Positions 33,320 through 41,788 of a DNA stretch of 64,000 nucleotides are shown here, in pieces; positions within the stretch are counted from its first letter, which is position 1, and every line of letters starts with the position of its first letter. The notes under the pieces are model-generated. The model was given only the letters and a program-made list of their open reading frames with translations, was not told the origin of the DNA and did no database searches. Source of the stretch: Alphaproteobacteria bacterium (lineage in GTDB: Bacteria > Pseudomonadota > Alphaproteobacteria > Micavibrionales > Micavibrionaceae); contig JANQRF010000002.1 in NCBI GenBank assembly GCA_028289285.1, positions 930,001 through 994,000 of the forward strand. Reading direction: 5' to 3'. The translations under genes were made by a program, and so were the position numbers.

Positions 33320-33405
33320 CGTTCACGCAAAGGCCGCGAAGAAGCGCAATGGGTTTTATATATTATTGACCCCTTTGCGTTTCCTTGGTGCTCATGGCGT
33401 GAACG
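33320..33405. repeat. Imperfect palindromic intergenic repeat
   Basis: Arms beginning CGTTCACGC (33320 onward) and ending GCGTGAACG (to 33405) pair imperfectly through a series of short purine-rich words (CGCAAAGG, GCGAAGAA, GCGCAA). The element resembles in style the one beside recG and lies between the esterase and the PAP2 genes. Confidence 0.7.
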
Positions 33406-33419
33406 ATTAATTCTTTAAA

Positions 33420-34463
33420 TTATTTACGATATTTTTTTACGATCCACCCGGATGCATACCAGATCGGGATGGTCGTGAGGATGGAGAGATATCCATCGGC
33501 CGCATAATGCCAGCCCAGATGCACAGATCCGATCAGCGTGAAAAACAGGAAATAGATGAAAAACGTTTTGACCAGCGTGCCATACTGCCACGCCAGCAAG
33601 ACAAACAATGTTGCCAATGATACATGCATGCTCGGCATTGCCGAAATGCCTGAAAACGGCACGGGTGCATTGCCCTGATAGGCCTGCCACAAAAATTCCT
33701 GCGCCTGTAAATCAAAGACGGCGGTTAGATTATCTGTTGAATAGAGATACTCCATCAGCGGTGCGAATGGGTTGGCTAAATCCGGATAGGCCAGCCCGAA
33801 ATAACATGGGCCCACAGAGGATAACCATGTCGCCAAAATCACCCCGTTGATAATCCATATCCCTAAAAGACTGATAAAAAATTGTTCCCTTATATGCGGC
33901 CGTGAGACATTAAAGGTCTGCCAGTACATCACGAAAAACTTGGTCACAAACCAAAGCTTGTAAAAAAAGCTGATGACCATAGTTACAATCGGAAAGGCCA
34001 GGATGGGATGTAACAATTCCCATGGCTGGTACCCAAAATGCAGCCAGGATTCCAGCTCTACAAAAAACGGATCCCAGGAAAACGGATTAATAATCGGAAT
34101 CATATTTTTAGCGGTGGTGAAAAGAGAAAAGAAAATGGGAATCAGGATCAGCATTGGCAGAGCCGTAAAAATTCTCTGCCATGTAAACACGGCTGAAAGG
34201 TCTTCAATGATCGCCAGCGTTAATTTGCGCGGGCGTTTAAAGATCATAATGTAAAAGGTGCGATAGGCCACGAACAGCAAGACAAAAAACAATGTCGCCC
34301 AGTGCAGCGCTTTGGAATAAAAGCTGGTCGTGAAATAGGCCGGCGCATCATAAATTTCTGTCAGGCTCCAGACGATTGCGCCAAAGACAATCACGATCCC
34401 CAAAAAGACCGCGTTGAATTTTGTTAAAAGCGTTTCTTTTGCCGTATTTAAAATATGGTTCAT
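33420..34463 (-). CDS. PAP2 superfamily membrane protein (first of tandem pair)
   Basis: A 347-residue protein with about seven membrane helices and the PAP2_3-type active-site motifs: SAMPSMHVSLATLF (His) and GSVHLGWHYAADGYLS (His and Asp), plus a conserved SSVGPCYFG loop. Family members are lipid phosphatases or phosphotransferases such as inositol-phosphoceramide synthase. The ATG overlaps the upstream paralogue's stop (ATGA), so the two are co-translated. With LpxR alongside, a role in lipid A or other envelope lipid remodelling is inferred. Confidence 0.88.
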   Translation of the reverse strand: MNHILNTAKETLLTKFNAVFLGIVIVFGAIVWSLTEIYDAPAYFTTSFYSKALHWATLFFVLLFVAYRTFYIMIFKRPRKLTLAIIEDLSAVFTWQRIFTALPMLILIPIFFSLFTTAKNMIPIINPFSWDPFFVELESWLHFGYQPWELLHPILAFPIVTMVISFFYKLWFVTKFFVMYWQTFNVSRPHIREQFFISLLGIWIINGVILATWLSSVGPCYFGLAYPDLANPFAPLMEYLYSTDNLTAVFDLQAQEFLWQAYQGNAPVPFSGISAMPSMHVSLATLFVLLAWQYGTLVKTFFIYFLFFTLIGSVHLGWHYAADGYLSILTTIPIWYASGWIVKKYRK

Positions 34464-35473
34464 CTTTTTATCTTTCCAGCTAACCACCAAATCACATAGG
34501 TCGTGATAATCGATACATAGCCGTCAATTGCGTAATGCCAGGCCAGATGCACCGAGCCGAGCAATATCACGACAAAGAAAGCCAAAAACACCCGGCCCCA
34601 GAATTTGGATATCTGATACCCCAGCAAAACCTGAAGCAATGCAATCGACACATGCAGGCTCGGCATTGCGGATATTCCAGACCCAAAAGACAATGCATTA
34701 GCCTCATAAGTTCGCCAGAGCATATTTTGGGTTTCCAGCGCCCAGATCGGGAACATGTCATTGGCCATAGCCAGATAGTCCATCTGTGGCGCAAACGGGT
34801 CCTCGACACCTTCATAAAGCCGCCCGTAAAAACATGGTCCTACAGAAGAGAGCAACATCGCCAATATAGACCCGTTAAAAATCCAGCACGCATAAAAAGA
34901 GAGAAAGAACCGCCCGCGTGTCTCGGGTTGCTTTAATGTAAAAGCCTGCCAGTAGAGCACCGCGAACATCACCGGGAACCAAAGATTATAAAGAACATTA
35001 ATAATGAACGTAACAAATGGATAACCAAACACAGGCTGCAAAAGCGCCCATGGGTCCACCCCGAAATGCAAAAGCTTATCCCATTCATAAAAAACCGTAT
35101 CCCAATATCCGTAAGGAAACACGACCGGGATCATAGATTTTACACTTGAAAAAGCGGCAATGAAAAACATAAAGGCCAGCACCATTGGCAGGCCCTGCGT
35201 CAGTCGCTCTTTCGTTGCCCATTTGGTTTTGATCTCGTCTATGATGGTTTTGGTCAGACGCAGCGGGCGGTCCACAAACATCACCCGGAAGACGACATAG
35301 CCTAAAAACAGCGAGGCCAGCATAAAAGTTGTGGTCAGAACGGGGCGCGAGTAAATAAGAATAGAAAAACGATCTGTTACGCCATACAGGCCGGCCAGGG
35401 TCCAGCCTGCAATAAGATAGAGAAAAACCAGGCCGTAAATAAGTCGATTTTCTTTGATTTCCTGAAGTAACAT
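34460..35473 (-). CDS. PAP2 superfamily membrane protein (second of tandem pair)
   Basis: A 337-residue paralogue of the next gene: about seven membrane helices, SAMPSLHVSIALLQ and GSVHLAWHYAIDGYVS active-site motifs, and SSVGPCFYG loop. I start at MLLQEIKENRL; the longer open frame runs antisense through the LpxR signal region and is not credible. Its start is 17 bp from the divergent LpxR start, so promoters must overlap the two 5' ends. The duplication suggests two related substrates or positions. Confidence 0.86.
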   Translation of the reverse strand: MLLQEIKENRLIYGLVFLYLIAGWTLAGLYGVTDRFSILIYSRPVLTTTFMLASLFLGYVVFRVMFVDRPLRLTKTIIDEIKTKWATKERLTQGLPMVLAFMFFIAAFSSVKSMIPVVFPYGYWDTVFYEWDKLLHFGVDPWALLQPVFGYPFVTFIINVLYNLWFPVMFAVLYWQAFTLKQPETRGRFFLSFYACWIFNGSILAMLLSSVGPCFYGRLYEGVEDPFAPQMDYLAMANDMFPIWALETQNMLWRTYEANALSFGSGISAMPSLHVSIALLQVLLGYQISKFWGRVFLAFFVVILLGSVHLAWHYAIDGYVSIITTYVIWWLAGKIKR

Positions 35474-35489
35474 GCGTATAAGGCAAACG

Positions 35490-36572
35490 ATGATAAAACT
35501 TGGCAAAGCGAAACAATTAACCGCACTGATGAGTGCGATGTTGATTCTATCATCTTTTCCGGCCTTTGCGGAGCCTGAAAACGCGCCGCGCCCGCCTACA
35601 CCCGGCCTCGAAACGCAGGTGCGTAAAACCGTTGGAAACCTCAAGCATAAAAACTATCTCAGCCTTTCTTATGAAAATGATCTGATCGGCTCCGGCCGAG
35701 ATTCCCACTATACCAGTGGTGTGCAGGCCACCTGGTTTAACGTGAACACGCCTGTGCCGCCGGTGATTGACGAGCTTGCGAATATGATCCCGACCTTTGA
35801 TCTCAACCCGACCACGAGCACTTTTTTCACGATCGGCCAGACAATGTTCACACCTGAAGATATTTCGATCCGCGCGCCTCAACCCGACGACCGCCCCTGG
35901 GCCGGATTTCTTTACGGATCTGTTGGACTTGCAACGGTGACAGATAATCACATTGATGAGCTTGAAGTCACGCTTGGTATTGTCGGCCCCGAAGCACTCG
36001 GGGAGCAAACTCAAAAATTCGTACATTCCCACATCACCAGTTCTCAAACGCCTAAAGGCTGGTCGAACCAGCTTGACTTTGAACCGGGGCTTATTCTTTC
36101 TGCGCAGCGGCGCTGGCCGATGGCGTGGCATCATGACTTTGCTCATGATTTCAGATTGGCTGTAACGCCGAATGTGAATCTCTCTTTAGGGAATATCTAT
36201 ACCTATGCAGGCGCAGGCGGGATGATTACATTAGGTCCCTATCAAAAAACCCTGCAAGATACGCCCCCGCGTGTACGCCCGGCCATGCCCGGGACCGGCT
36301 TTTTCGATGTACCCGATCAGGGCTGGAGCTGGTATCTCTTTGCCGGGCTGGATGGGCGCGCCATTGCCCGCAATATTTTTCTGAATGGCAATACGTTCGA
36401 AGACAGCCCGTCTGTCGATAAAAAATATTTCGTTGCCGATGCCACAGCAGGCCTTGCCTTTACGCTCGATGATTATCGTCTGTCCTATGCCTTTAATTAC
36501 CGCACCGACGAATTTGACGGGCAGAATGATAATTCCGTGTTCGGATCTTTAACGCTCACCACAAGGTTTTAA
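35490..36572 (+). CDS. LpxR-like lipid A deacylase (DUF2219)
   Basis: A 360-residue outer-membrane beta-barrel of the LpxR family, which removes the 3'-acyloxyacyl chain from lipid A. A Sec signal ends at about PAFA. The catalytic-site region YLSLSYENDLIGSGRDSHYTSG holds the conserved Asn-Asp and Thr-Ser, followed by RPWAGFLYGSVGL and GWSNQLDFEPG. The chain ends in Phe as outer-membrane barrels do. AAGG seven bases upstream favours ATG 35490 over 35472. Divergent from the tandem PAP2 genes. Confidence 0.88.
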   Translation: MIKLGKAKQLTALMSAMLILSSFPAFAEPENAPRPPTPGLETQVRKTVGNLKHKNYLSLSYENDLIGSGRDSHYTSGVQATWFNVNTPVPPVIDELANMIPTFDLNPTTSTFFTIGQTMFTPEDISIRAPQPDDRPWAGFLYGSVGLATVTDNHIDELEVTLGIVGPEALGEQTQKFVHSHITSSQTPKGWSNQLDFEPGLILSAQRRWPMAWHHDFAHDFRLAVTPNVNLSLGNIYTYAGAGGMITLGPYQKTLQDTPPRVRPAMPGTGFFDVPDQGWSWYLFAGLDGRAIARNIFLNGNTFEDSPSVDKKYFVADATAGLAFTLDDYRLSYAFNYRTDEFDGQNDNSVFGSLTLTTRF

Positions 36573-36578
36573 AAAATT

Positions 36579-36647
36579 TGTCACCCCCGCCCCCGTGCGG
36601 GGGTCCGGAATCTCTTTACCCGGATGCCCGCACAAGGCGGGCATGAC
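36579..36647. repeat. Palindromic intergenic repeat after lpxR-like gene
   Basis: Outer arms TGTCA and TGACA enclose CCCCCGCCCCCGTGCGGGGG and GCCCGCACAAGGCGGGC hairpins. The arrangement of two G/C hairpins within an inverted frame resembles repeated intergenic elements of other alphaproteobacteria. It may also stop transcription from lpxR, although no clean T-run follows. Confidence 0.7.
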
Positions 36648-36693
36648 AACACAGGAAAGAATCAGATATAATGTCGCTTAAGGAGACATCTAT

Positions 36694-37002
36694 ATGGCTT
36701 ACGACATCATACATGTAGCTGGGAAACCGCATTTTTTGATCCCCGTCCATGAATTCACATCGATCCAGGCAGCCAATGAAGACCTGCCGCAGGACGTGCT
36801 GGAACAGCTCAGCCTTGGGAAAGACGCACCGATTAAAATCATCCGCAAATATCGCGGTATGACGCAGGCCGATCTTGCAAGCGCCGCAGAGATTTCCCGC
36901 CCCTATCTCACCGAAATTGAAACGGGCCGCAAAGACGGCTCCATCCGCGCCCTTAAATCCATCGCCGGGGCGCTTAATGTCTCTTTAGAAGCTTTAGTTT
37001 GA
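36694..37002 (+). CDS. HTH (Xre-type) regulator with short N-terminal extension
   Basis: A 102-residue protein. The first 40 residues (FLIPVHEFTSIQAANEDLP) resemble the front of small antitoxin-like regulators, and residues about 48-102 form an HTH_3 domain (IIRKYRGMTQADLASAAEIS, RPYLTEIETGRKDGS, LKSIAGALNVSLEAL). No toxin gene is adjacent. AAGGAG lies upstream of the ATG. The promoter right after it carries an inverted repeat, so it may regulate the next gene. Confidence 0.85.
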   Translation: MAYDIIHVAGKPHFLIPVHEFTSIQAANEDLPQDVLEQLSLGKDAPIKIIRKYRGMTQADLASAAEISRPYLTEIETGRKDGSIRALKSIAGALNVSLEALV

Positions 37003-37009
37003 AATTATA

Positions 37010-37043
37010 TTGACATAACGATATAAATTGTTTTAGATCGTTA
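37010..37043 (+). promoter_or_regulatory. Promoter with operator-like inverted repeat
   Basis: TTGACA (37010-37015), 17-bp spacer and TTAGAT (37033-37038). A perfect 7-bp inverted repeat, TAACGAT (37016-37022) and ATCGTTA (37037-37043), brackets the spacer and -10, as expected for a repressor site. The gene at 37070 follows with AAAGGA. Confidence 0.55.
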
Positions 37044-37069
37044 TTGAATAAAACAAAGGACGCCCAAGA

Positions 37070-37450
37070 ATGTCTGAAAACACAAACGAATTGGTCAGTG
37101 ATTATCTGAAATCAGGTGGAAGAGTAACGCATATTCCTCCTGCAAAAGGAACTGAATATGATCAAAACTCAGATCATGACCACATAATTTATGAAGGAAA
37201 ACTTGTCAGCTTAGAAACTAGGCTTCATAAAAATAGACAAGCAAGGGATACTGTATACACCTTTGAAATTAATGGCATAGAAAAAAGATGCTTTGGTACA
37301 AAAGCCCTTTTAAAAACAATCAGATTAGGTGAGGCATATGAAATTGCTCTTGGTCCTAAATTAACGAGAAGATCAGGCCATAATATATCACTGGGAAGCG
37401 CTAAGCCAGTAGATCACCATGTAAGGGAAATCAGAATCCTAGCGCCTTAA
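37070..37450 (+). CDS. Orphan protein, 126 residues
   Basis: A soluble basic protein (GRVTHIPPAKGTEYDQN near the start, then TVYTFEINGIEKRCFG and LGEAYEIALGPKLTRR) with probable beta-rich core. No family recognised. The coding DNA is more AT-rich than its neighbours, which suggests recent acquisition. AAAGGA nine bases upstream and its own promoter support it as real. It overlaps the convergent HerA-like gene by 12 bp. Confidence 0.7.
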   Translation: MSENTNELVSDYLKSGGRVTHIPPAKGTEYDQNSDHDHIIYEGKLVSLETRLHKNRQARDTVYTFEINGIEKRCFGTKALLKTIRLGEAYEIALGPKLTRRSGHNISLGSAKPVDHHVREIRILAP

Positions 37451-38923
37451 TCCACCCATCACGCCGCGAATAATTTCACGCGCGATGGTCCTGCCGATAG
37501 AAGAACTCATTGACCGGATCAGTGATTTGACGGCGGCTTCTCCAACGCTTTGCCGCCCCGATGATCTTTTCTTTTTGGATTTTTCGGCGCTCTCTTGCGC
37601 CTTTTCAGCCTGCTTCGCGGCTTGTTCTGCGCGCTTGGTGAGAATTTCATACGCGCTTTCACGGTCCTGAACATTTGTATATTTCTCACCAATCCCGTCA
37701 TTTGCACGCGCCTCTTTTTTCGCAGCCTCTTCGGCAGGTCCAAGAAAAGAACTTGGCGGACGGATCAATGTTCTTTGGACAACACTTGGCTGCCCCTTGC
37801 CTTCCAGCGTTGAGACAAGCGCTTCGCCAACCCCAAGCTCTGTGATTGCCGTTTCGACATCAAACTTATCATTTTGGCGGTATGTTTCCGCCGCCACTTT
37901 GATGAATTTCTTTTGCTTGGGCGTAAAAGCACGCAGCGCATGCTGTACGCGGTTCCCAAGTTGCCCCAGGACACTTTCAGGAATATCTTGCGGGTTCTGG
38001 GTCACGAAATACACGCCCACACCCTTGGAGCGGATCAGCCTTACAACTTGTTCGACCTTTTCAATTAAAGGCTTTGGTGCATCTTTAAACAGCAAATGCG
38101 CTTCATCGAAAAAGAATACCAGGCGCGGTTTATCCGAATCCCCTGCTTCGGGAAGCTCTTCAAATAATTCGGCCAGCAACCACAATAGGAACGTTGAATA
38201 TAGCCGCGGCGATTGCATTAATTCATCGGCGGCCAGGATATTAATCTGCCCGCGCCCATCCAGATCACGGCGCATCAAGTCCCGTAAATCCAGTGCAGGC
38301 TCCCCGAAAAACTGGTCCGCGCCCTGATCTTCCAATCGTAATAATGCGCGCTGAATGGCCGCGATAGAGGGCTTTGACACTTGCCCGTATTCTTTTGAAA
38401 TCTCGGATGCGTTCTCATAGATCGCATTTAAAAGCGCGCGCAAATCTTTGAGATCAAGCAGCAGCATGCCTTCTTCATCAGCATGGCGGAAAGCGATATT
38501 CAACACCCCTTCCTGCGTATCATTAAGCTCTAACATCCGCCCGAGCAGGAGCGGTCCGATTTCAGAAATCGTTGTCCGCACGGGATGACCCTGCTTTGCA
38601 AATAAATCCCAAAACGCCACGCTGAATTTTTGTGCTTTATAATTTTCTTTGAGGCCAATAATATCCGCGCGCTTCACAAGAAAATCCTGCATTGCGCCCG
38701 GTGCGCACATGCCTGACAAATCCCCTTTCACATCGGCCATAAAGACCGGCACGCCCGCATTGGCAAAACCTTCGGCCAGAACCTGTAATGTGACCGTTTT
38801 TCCTGTGCCCGTTGCGCCTGCAATCAACCCGTGCCGGTTTGCCCATTTTAAAGGCAAATATTGTTTATTCTCCGGAACATCTGTTTCCGACCCAAGATAA
38901 ATTGCTTCTGATGTGTCTGTCAT
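37439..38923 (-). CDS. HerA-like ATPase, DUF853 family
   Basis: A 494-residue P-loop ATPase of the DUF853 (YjgR-like) group. It has LIAGATGTGKTVTLQVL (Walker A, residue about 33-50), FMADVKGDLSGM, RLVFFFDEAHLLF (Walker B) and the arginine-containing SKGVGVYFVTQNPQDIP. The C-terminal about 100 residues are Lys/Ala/Glu-rich coiled coil. HerA-type motors move DNA, but this subfamily's role is not established. The gene ends within the 3' end of the orphan at 37070 and sits eight bases from the deformylase-like gene. Confidence 0.9.
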   Translation of the reverse strand: MTDTSEAIYLGSETDVPENKQYLPLKWANRHGLIAGATGTGKTVTLQVLAEGFANAGVPVFMADVKGDLSGMCAPGAMQDFLVKRADIIGLKENYKAQKFSVAFWDLFAKQGHPVRTTISEIGPLLLGRMLELNDTQEGVLNIAFRHADEEGMLLLDLKDLRALLNAIYENASEISKEYGQVSKPSIAAIQRALLRLEDQGADQFFGEPALDLRDLMRRDLDGRGQINILAADELMQSPRLYSTFLLWLLAELFEELPEAGDSDKPRLVFFFDEAHLLFKDAPKPLIEKVEQVVRLIRSKGVGVYFVTQNPQDIPESVLGQLGNRVQHALRAFTPKQKKFIKVAAETYRQNDKFDVETAITELGVGEALVSTLEGKGQPSVVQRTLIRPPSSFLGPAEEAAKKEARANDGIGEKYTNVQDRESAYEILTKRAEQAAKQAEKAQESAEKSKKKRSSGRQSVGEAAVKSLIRSMSSSIGRTIAREIIRGVMGGLRR

Positions 38924-38930
38924 AAATCAC

Positions 38931-39452
38931 TTACCTTTGTTTTAATTTTTTATAGGCTTCAATATCCATCAAGTCTTTTGGATCATCCATATGATCTGTA
39001 TATAAAACACCGTTTGTATGATCTATTTCGTGATGAAGGATACGCGCTTTTTTATCCTCAAAACGCTCTGTCTTCATTACACCTTTTTCATCAAGATACT
39101 CAACTTCAATCCAGTTTGGTCTTGGAACCTGCCCCCGCTTATCGAAGAAACTCATACACCCTTCCCAAGCCGTATTTGTTTCTTTTGATTGCCCTACAAT
39201 TTGTGCATTTATAAACTGCTCATACCCGCTTTCGGGAAGCCAAATCACACACGCTTGCTTCAAAATACCAAGCTGCACAGCTGCCATACCACTTCCCCAG
39301 GAAAAATCATATCTTTGATGGACGATATCCAGCATGCCTATCAGGGCGTTTAGTGTTTTTTGAATACCAATATAATCATCGGCCTCAAAAGGCTCAGACT
39401 TTCCCCTCAAAATCGGATCACCAAGCTGCCTGATATTTTCGTGTAAAATCAT
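38931..39452 (-). CDS. Peptide deformylase family protein
   Basis: A 173-residue protein with all three deformylase motifs in modified form: GSGMAAVQLG (family GxGxAAxQ), WEGCMSF (family EGCLS, Cys metal ligand) and HHEIDHTNGVLY (HExxH metal site). Those ligands suggest an active metalloenzyme that removes N-formyl groups. Sequence around the motifs is divergent, with an insertion (DIVHQRYDFSWGSG), so it may be a secondary deformylase-like enzyme rather than the main Def. Lies between the HerA-like and nitrilase genes. Confidence 0.87.
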   Translation of the reverse strand: MILHENIRQLGDPILRGKSEPFEADDYIGIQKTLNALIGMLDIVHQRYDFSWGSGMAAVQLGILKQACVIWLPESGYEQFINAQIVGQSKETNTAWEGCMSFFDKRGQVPRPNWIEVEYLDEKGVMKTERFEDKKARILHHEIDHTNGVLYTDHMDDPKDLMDIEAYKKLKQR

Positions 39453-39454
39453 TT

Positions 39455-40282
39455 TTACATCAAACTATAGTCCCGGTCATGCTGCAAGGCTGGAATGGCC
39501 TGCCGTGCTTTCGTGACATCATCAAGGTTTATTTCTTTCACAATATAGCCGGGCTCATCATCCTCTTTATGGGCAAGCACCTGCCCCCACGGGCCGATAA
39601 TCATGGAATGGCCGTAAGTGACCCGTGCACCCTGATGATCCCCGCCTTGAGCCGGCGCAATCACAAAGGCACCGCATTCAATCGCGCGGGCCCGTAGAAG
39701 TGTTTCCCAGTGCGTCGTCCCTGTCGGCACGGTGAAAGCGGCAGGAATAGAGAGAATCTCTGCGCCTGCTTTCGCCAGATCACGGTAGAGATGCGGAAAC
39801 CGCAGATCATAACAAATCGTCATGCCAAGCTTGGTGCCTCGCACATCTGAGAGAATAGCTTCTTGCCCACCTTCAAAAATTTTGCTTTCACGGTGACTTT
39901 CGCCCGTCGGCAAATCAACATCGTAGAGATGAATTTTATCGTAAGTCGCCTTAATCTGCCCGTCAGAACCGAAATGAAAACTCCGGTTGGCGATTTTATC
40001 GGGCGCCGTTTTGACACACATCGACCCAATCAGCAGGTCAATCTTTAACTCTTTAGCCAAATCACCGAAAAACGACACACCTGGGTGATCATCTTGCGCG
40101 AACATCTGGTTTATTTTTTCCGCCCGACCCGCAATAACCTGGTCGGTGATTTCAGGCGTAGCAATGAAAATTGCGCCTTCTTCTGCTGCTGCGCGGATAT
40201 ACTCTTCCGCCGCCGCAAGATTTTCCTCTATCTCCGGTCCGCTTCGTAATTGTATGGCTGCGACTTTAAGCAAGGAGCCCAT
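39455..40282 (-). CDS. Carbon-nitrogen hydrolase (Nit1-type amidase)
   Basis: A 275-residue nitrilase-superfamily enzyme with the Glu-Lys-Cys triad: IATPEITDQ, YDKIHLYDVDLP and MTICYDLRFPHLYR. The pattern matches the Nit1/YbeM branch, which hydrolyses deaminated glutathione. The ATG at 40282 is chosen; a GTG three codons earlier exists. It overlaps the 3' end of grxC by 17 bp. The grxC-nit pairing is common in alphaproteobacteria and fits a thiol-related function. Confidence 0.92.
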   Translation of the reverse strand: MGSLLKVAAIQLRSGPEIEENLAAAEEYIRAAAEEGAIFIATPEITDQVIAGRAEKINQMFAQDDHPGVSFFGDLAKELKIDLLIGSMCVKTAPDKIANRSFHFGSDGQIKATYDKIHLYDVDLPTGESHRESKIFEGGQEAILSDVRGTKLGMTICYDLRFPHLYRDLAKAGAEILSIPAAFTVPTGTTHWETLLRARAIECGAFVIAPAQGGDHQGARVTYGHSMIIGPWGQVLAHKEDDEPGYIVKEINLDDVTKARQAIPALQHDRDYSLM

Positions 40283-40523
40283 CCAGTTCACCGCGCTCTT
40301 CTAGCGCATGAATATCATCACACCCGCCGATCAGCGTATCATTGATAAAAATCTGCGGGACAGTTTTAGGCCCGCCGGTACGTTCCACCATTTTTGCGCG
40401 CGCAGCCTCATCGCCTGTAATATCATAGCCTGTATAATCCACATCCTTGGCATCCAGCAGCGCTAGCGCCCGGCGGCAGAACGGGCAGGTCGTCCAGTAA
40501 TAAATCTCAACTTTTGCAGCCAT
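40266..40523 (-). CDS. grxC: Glutaredoxin 3
   Basis: An 85-residue dithiol glutaredoxin reduced by glutathione. It has the CPFC active site (YWTTCPFCRRALALLD), the cis-Pro TVPQIFIN and glutathione-binding GGCDDIHAL motifs. Length is typical. Overlaps the following amidase gene by 17 bp and is divergent from the UbiH-like gene with a 50-bp gap. Confidence 0.95.
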   Translation of the reverse strand: MAAKVEIYYWTTCPFCRRALALLDAKDVDYTGYDITGDEAARAKMVERTGGPKTVPQIFINDTLIGGCDDIHALEERGELDGLLA

Positions 40524-40573
40524 GAAATCGATCCTTTCTTTTCATCTGTTACAAACCAATATAGAACTTAAGA

Positions 40574-41788
40574 ATGAAAACGAAAGCCCTGATTATCGGC
40601 GGCGGTGCGCCCGGATTAAGCTTAGGCATATTGCTGGCCGAAGCGGGTCTGGACACGGCACTTGTTGAATTGCGCGATCTGCCAAAAGGCAAACTTCCCG
40701 CGCCCGGCACCCGCACGGCGGCGCTCATGGATAGTTCTATTAACATCGTCAAAGCCTGCGGCGTCTGGGATGATATTAAAGACCTGATCAGCCCGCTTAA
40801 AACCTTAAGCATCATTGATGACAGCTCGTCCAATATCGATCCGTTACGGATTGATTTTCAGGCAAAAGAGGCAGGGCTGGACGCCTTTGGATATAATGTT
40901 CCGAATAATATTCTCCACAGTGCGCTCAGCAATAAAGCAAGTAAAACAAAAAACCTGCAACTTTTTGCCCCGGCCCGCGTGACAGATATACAGACCGATC
41001 CGCATGTCATAGTGACTTTAGAAGACGGACAAGCCATTGAAGCCGATATTCTGATCGGTGCAGACGGGCGCGGCTCTATCGTCCGCAAACAGGCCGGCAT
41101 TGAAACGACGATTGAAGATTACGGCCAAAGCGCAATCACCTGCCTGCTCTCTCATACAAAAGAGCATCACGATAATTCGGTAGAGCATCATCGCCCCGGC
41201 GGACCGTTTACGTTCGTGCCAATGAAAGGCAAGCAGTCCGCGCTTGTCTGGGTTGAAAAAACCGAAGATGCCAAAAAGTATCTATCCCTTAAAAAAGCTG
41301 AACTTGTACAAACCATCCAGGATAAATCGAATGGATTGCTTGGAAAGATCACACTGGCGTCCGATCCTGAAAGCTGGCCACTTAAATTACTCTATGCCAA
41401 ACACCTGACCGCACAGCGCACGGCGCTTGTCGCCGAAGCTGCCCATGTCATGTCGCCCATCGGCGCGCAAGGGCTGAACTTATCTTTACGCGATGTGGCA
41501 GCTTTAGCCGAAGAGCTTATTGATGCAGCTCGATTGGGCCAGGATATCGGAAGCGATGCTGTTCTAAGAAAATACGAAAAGCGGCGGCGGATTGATCTGA
41601 CCAGCCGGATTTACGGCGTGGATACTTTTAATAAAGTCGTCAGCAATAACCTGGTGTTCCTGCGCGGGTTCCGCCGGGCGGGCCTGCGTACGCTGGATGC
41701 TATTCCGCCGCTTAAAAAACTAGCCATGCATCAGGGCCTCGTGCCTGCTTTGGATGATGCCCGCCTGTTACGCGGCGAAACTCTATGA
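40574..41788 (+). CDS. UbiH/UbiF-family FAD-dependent monooxygenase
   Basis: A 404-residue flavoprotein hydroxylase of the UbiH/VisC/COQ6 family, probably adding a hydroxyl in ubiquinone synthesis. Residues 7-14 give the dinucleotide motif IIGGGAPG. ILIGADGRGSIVR is the DG motif, and AEAAHVMSPIGAQGLNLSLRD is the GD motif, with the usual leading Gly-Asp replaced by Glu-Ala. Position of hydroxylation cannot be told from sequence. Convergent with comF, overlapping it by six bases. Confidence 0.92.
   Translation: MKTKALIIGGGAPGLSLGILLAEAGLDTALVELRDLPKGKLPAPGTRTAALMDSSINIVKACGVWDDIKDLISPLKTLSIIDDSSSNIDPLRIDFQAKEAGLDAFGYNVPNNILHSALSNKASKTKNLQLFAPARVTDIQTDPHVIVTLEDGQAIEADILIGADGRGSIVRKQAGIETTIEDYGQSAITCLLSHTKEHHDNSVEHHRPGGPFTFVPMKGKQSALVWVEKTEDAKKYLSLKKAELVQTIQDKSNGLLGKITLASDPESWPLKLLYAKHLTAQRTALVAEAAHVMSPIGAQGLNLSLRDVAALAEELIDAARLGQDIGSDAVLRKYEKRRRIDLTSRIYGVDTFNKVVSNNLVFLRGFRRAGLRTLDAIPPLKKLAMHQGLVPALDDARLLRGETL

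Noticed and set aside
35474..35644. N-terminal extension of the second PAP2 gene
   Set aside because: The 57 extra codons are antisense to the signal region of the LpxR-like gene and lack membrane-protein composition.
36694..37450. Toxin-antitoxin pair
   Set aside because: The regulator is antitoxin-like, but the following orphan shows no known toxin motif and has its own promoter.
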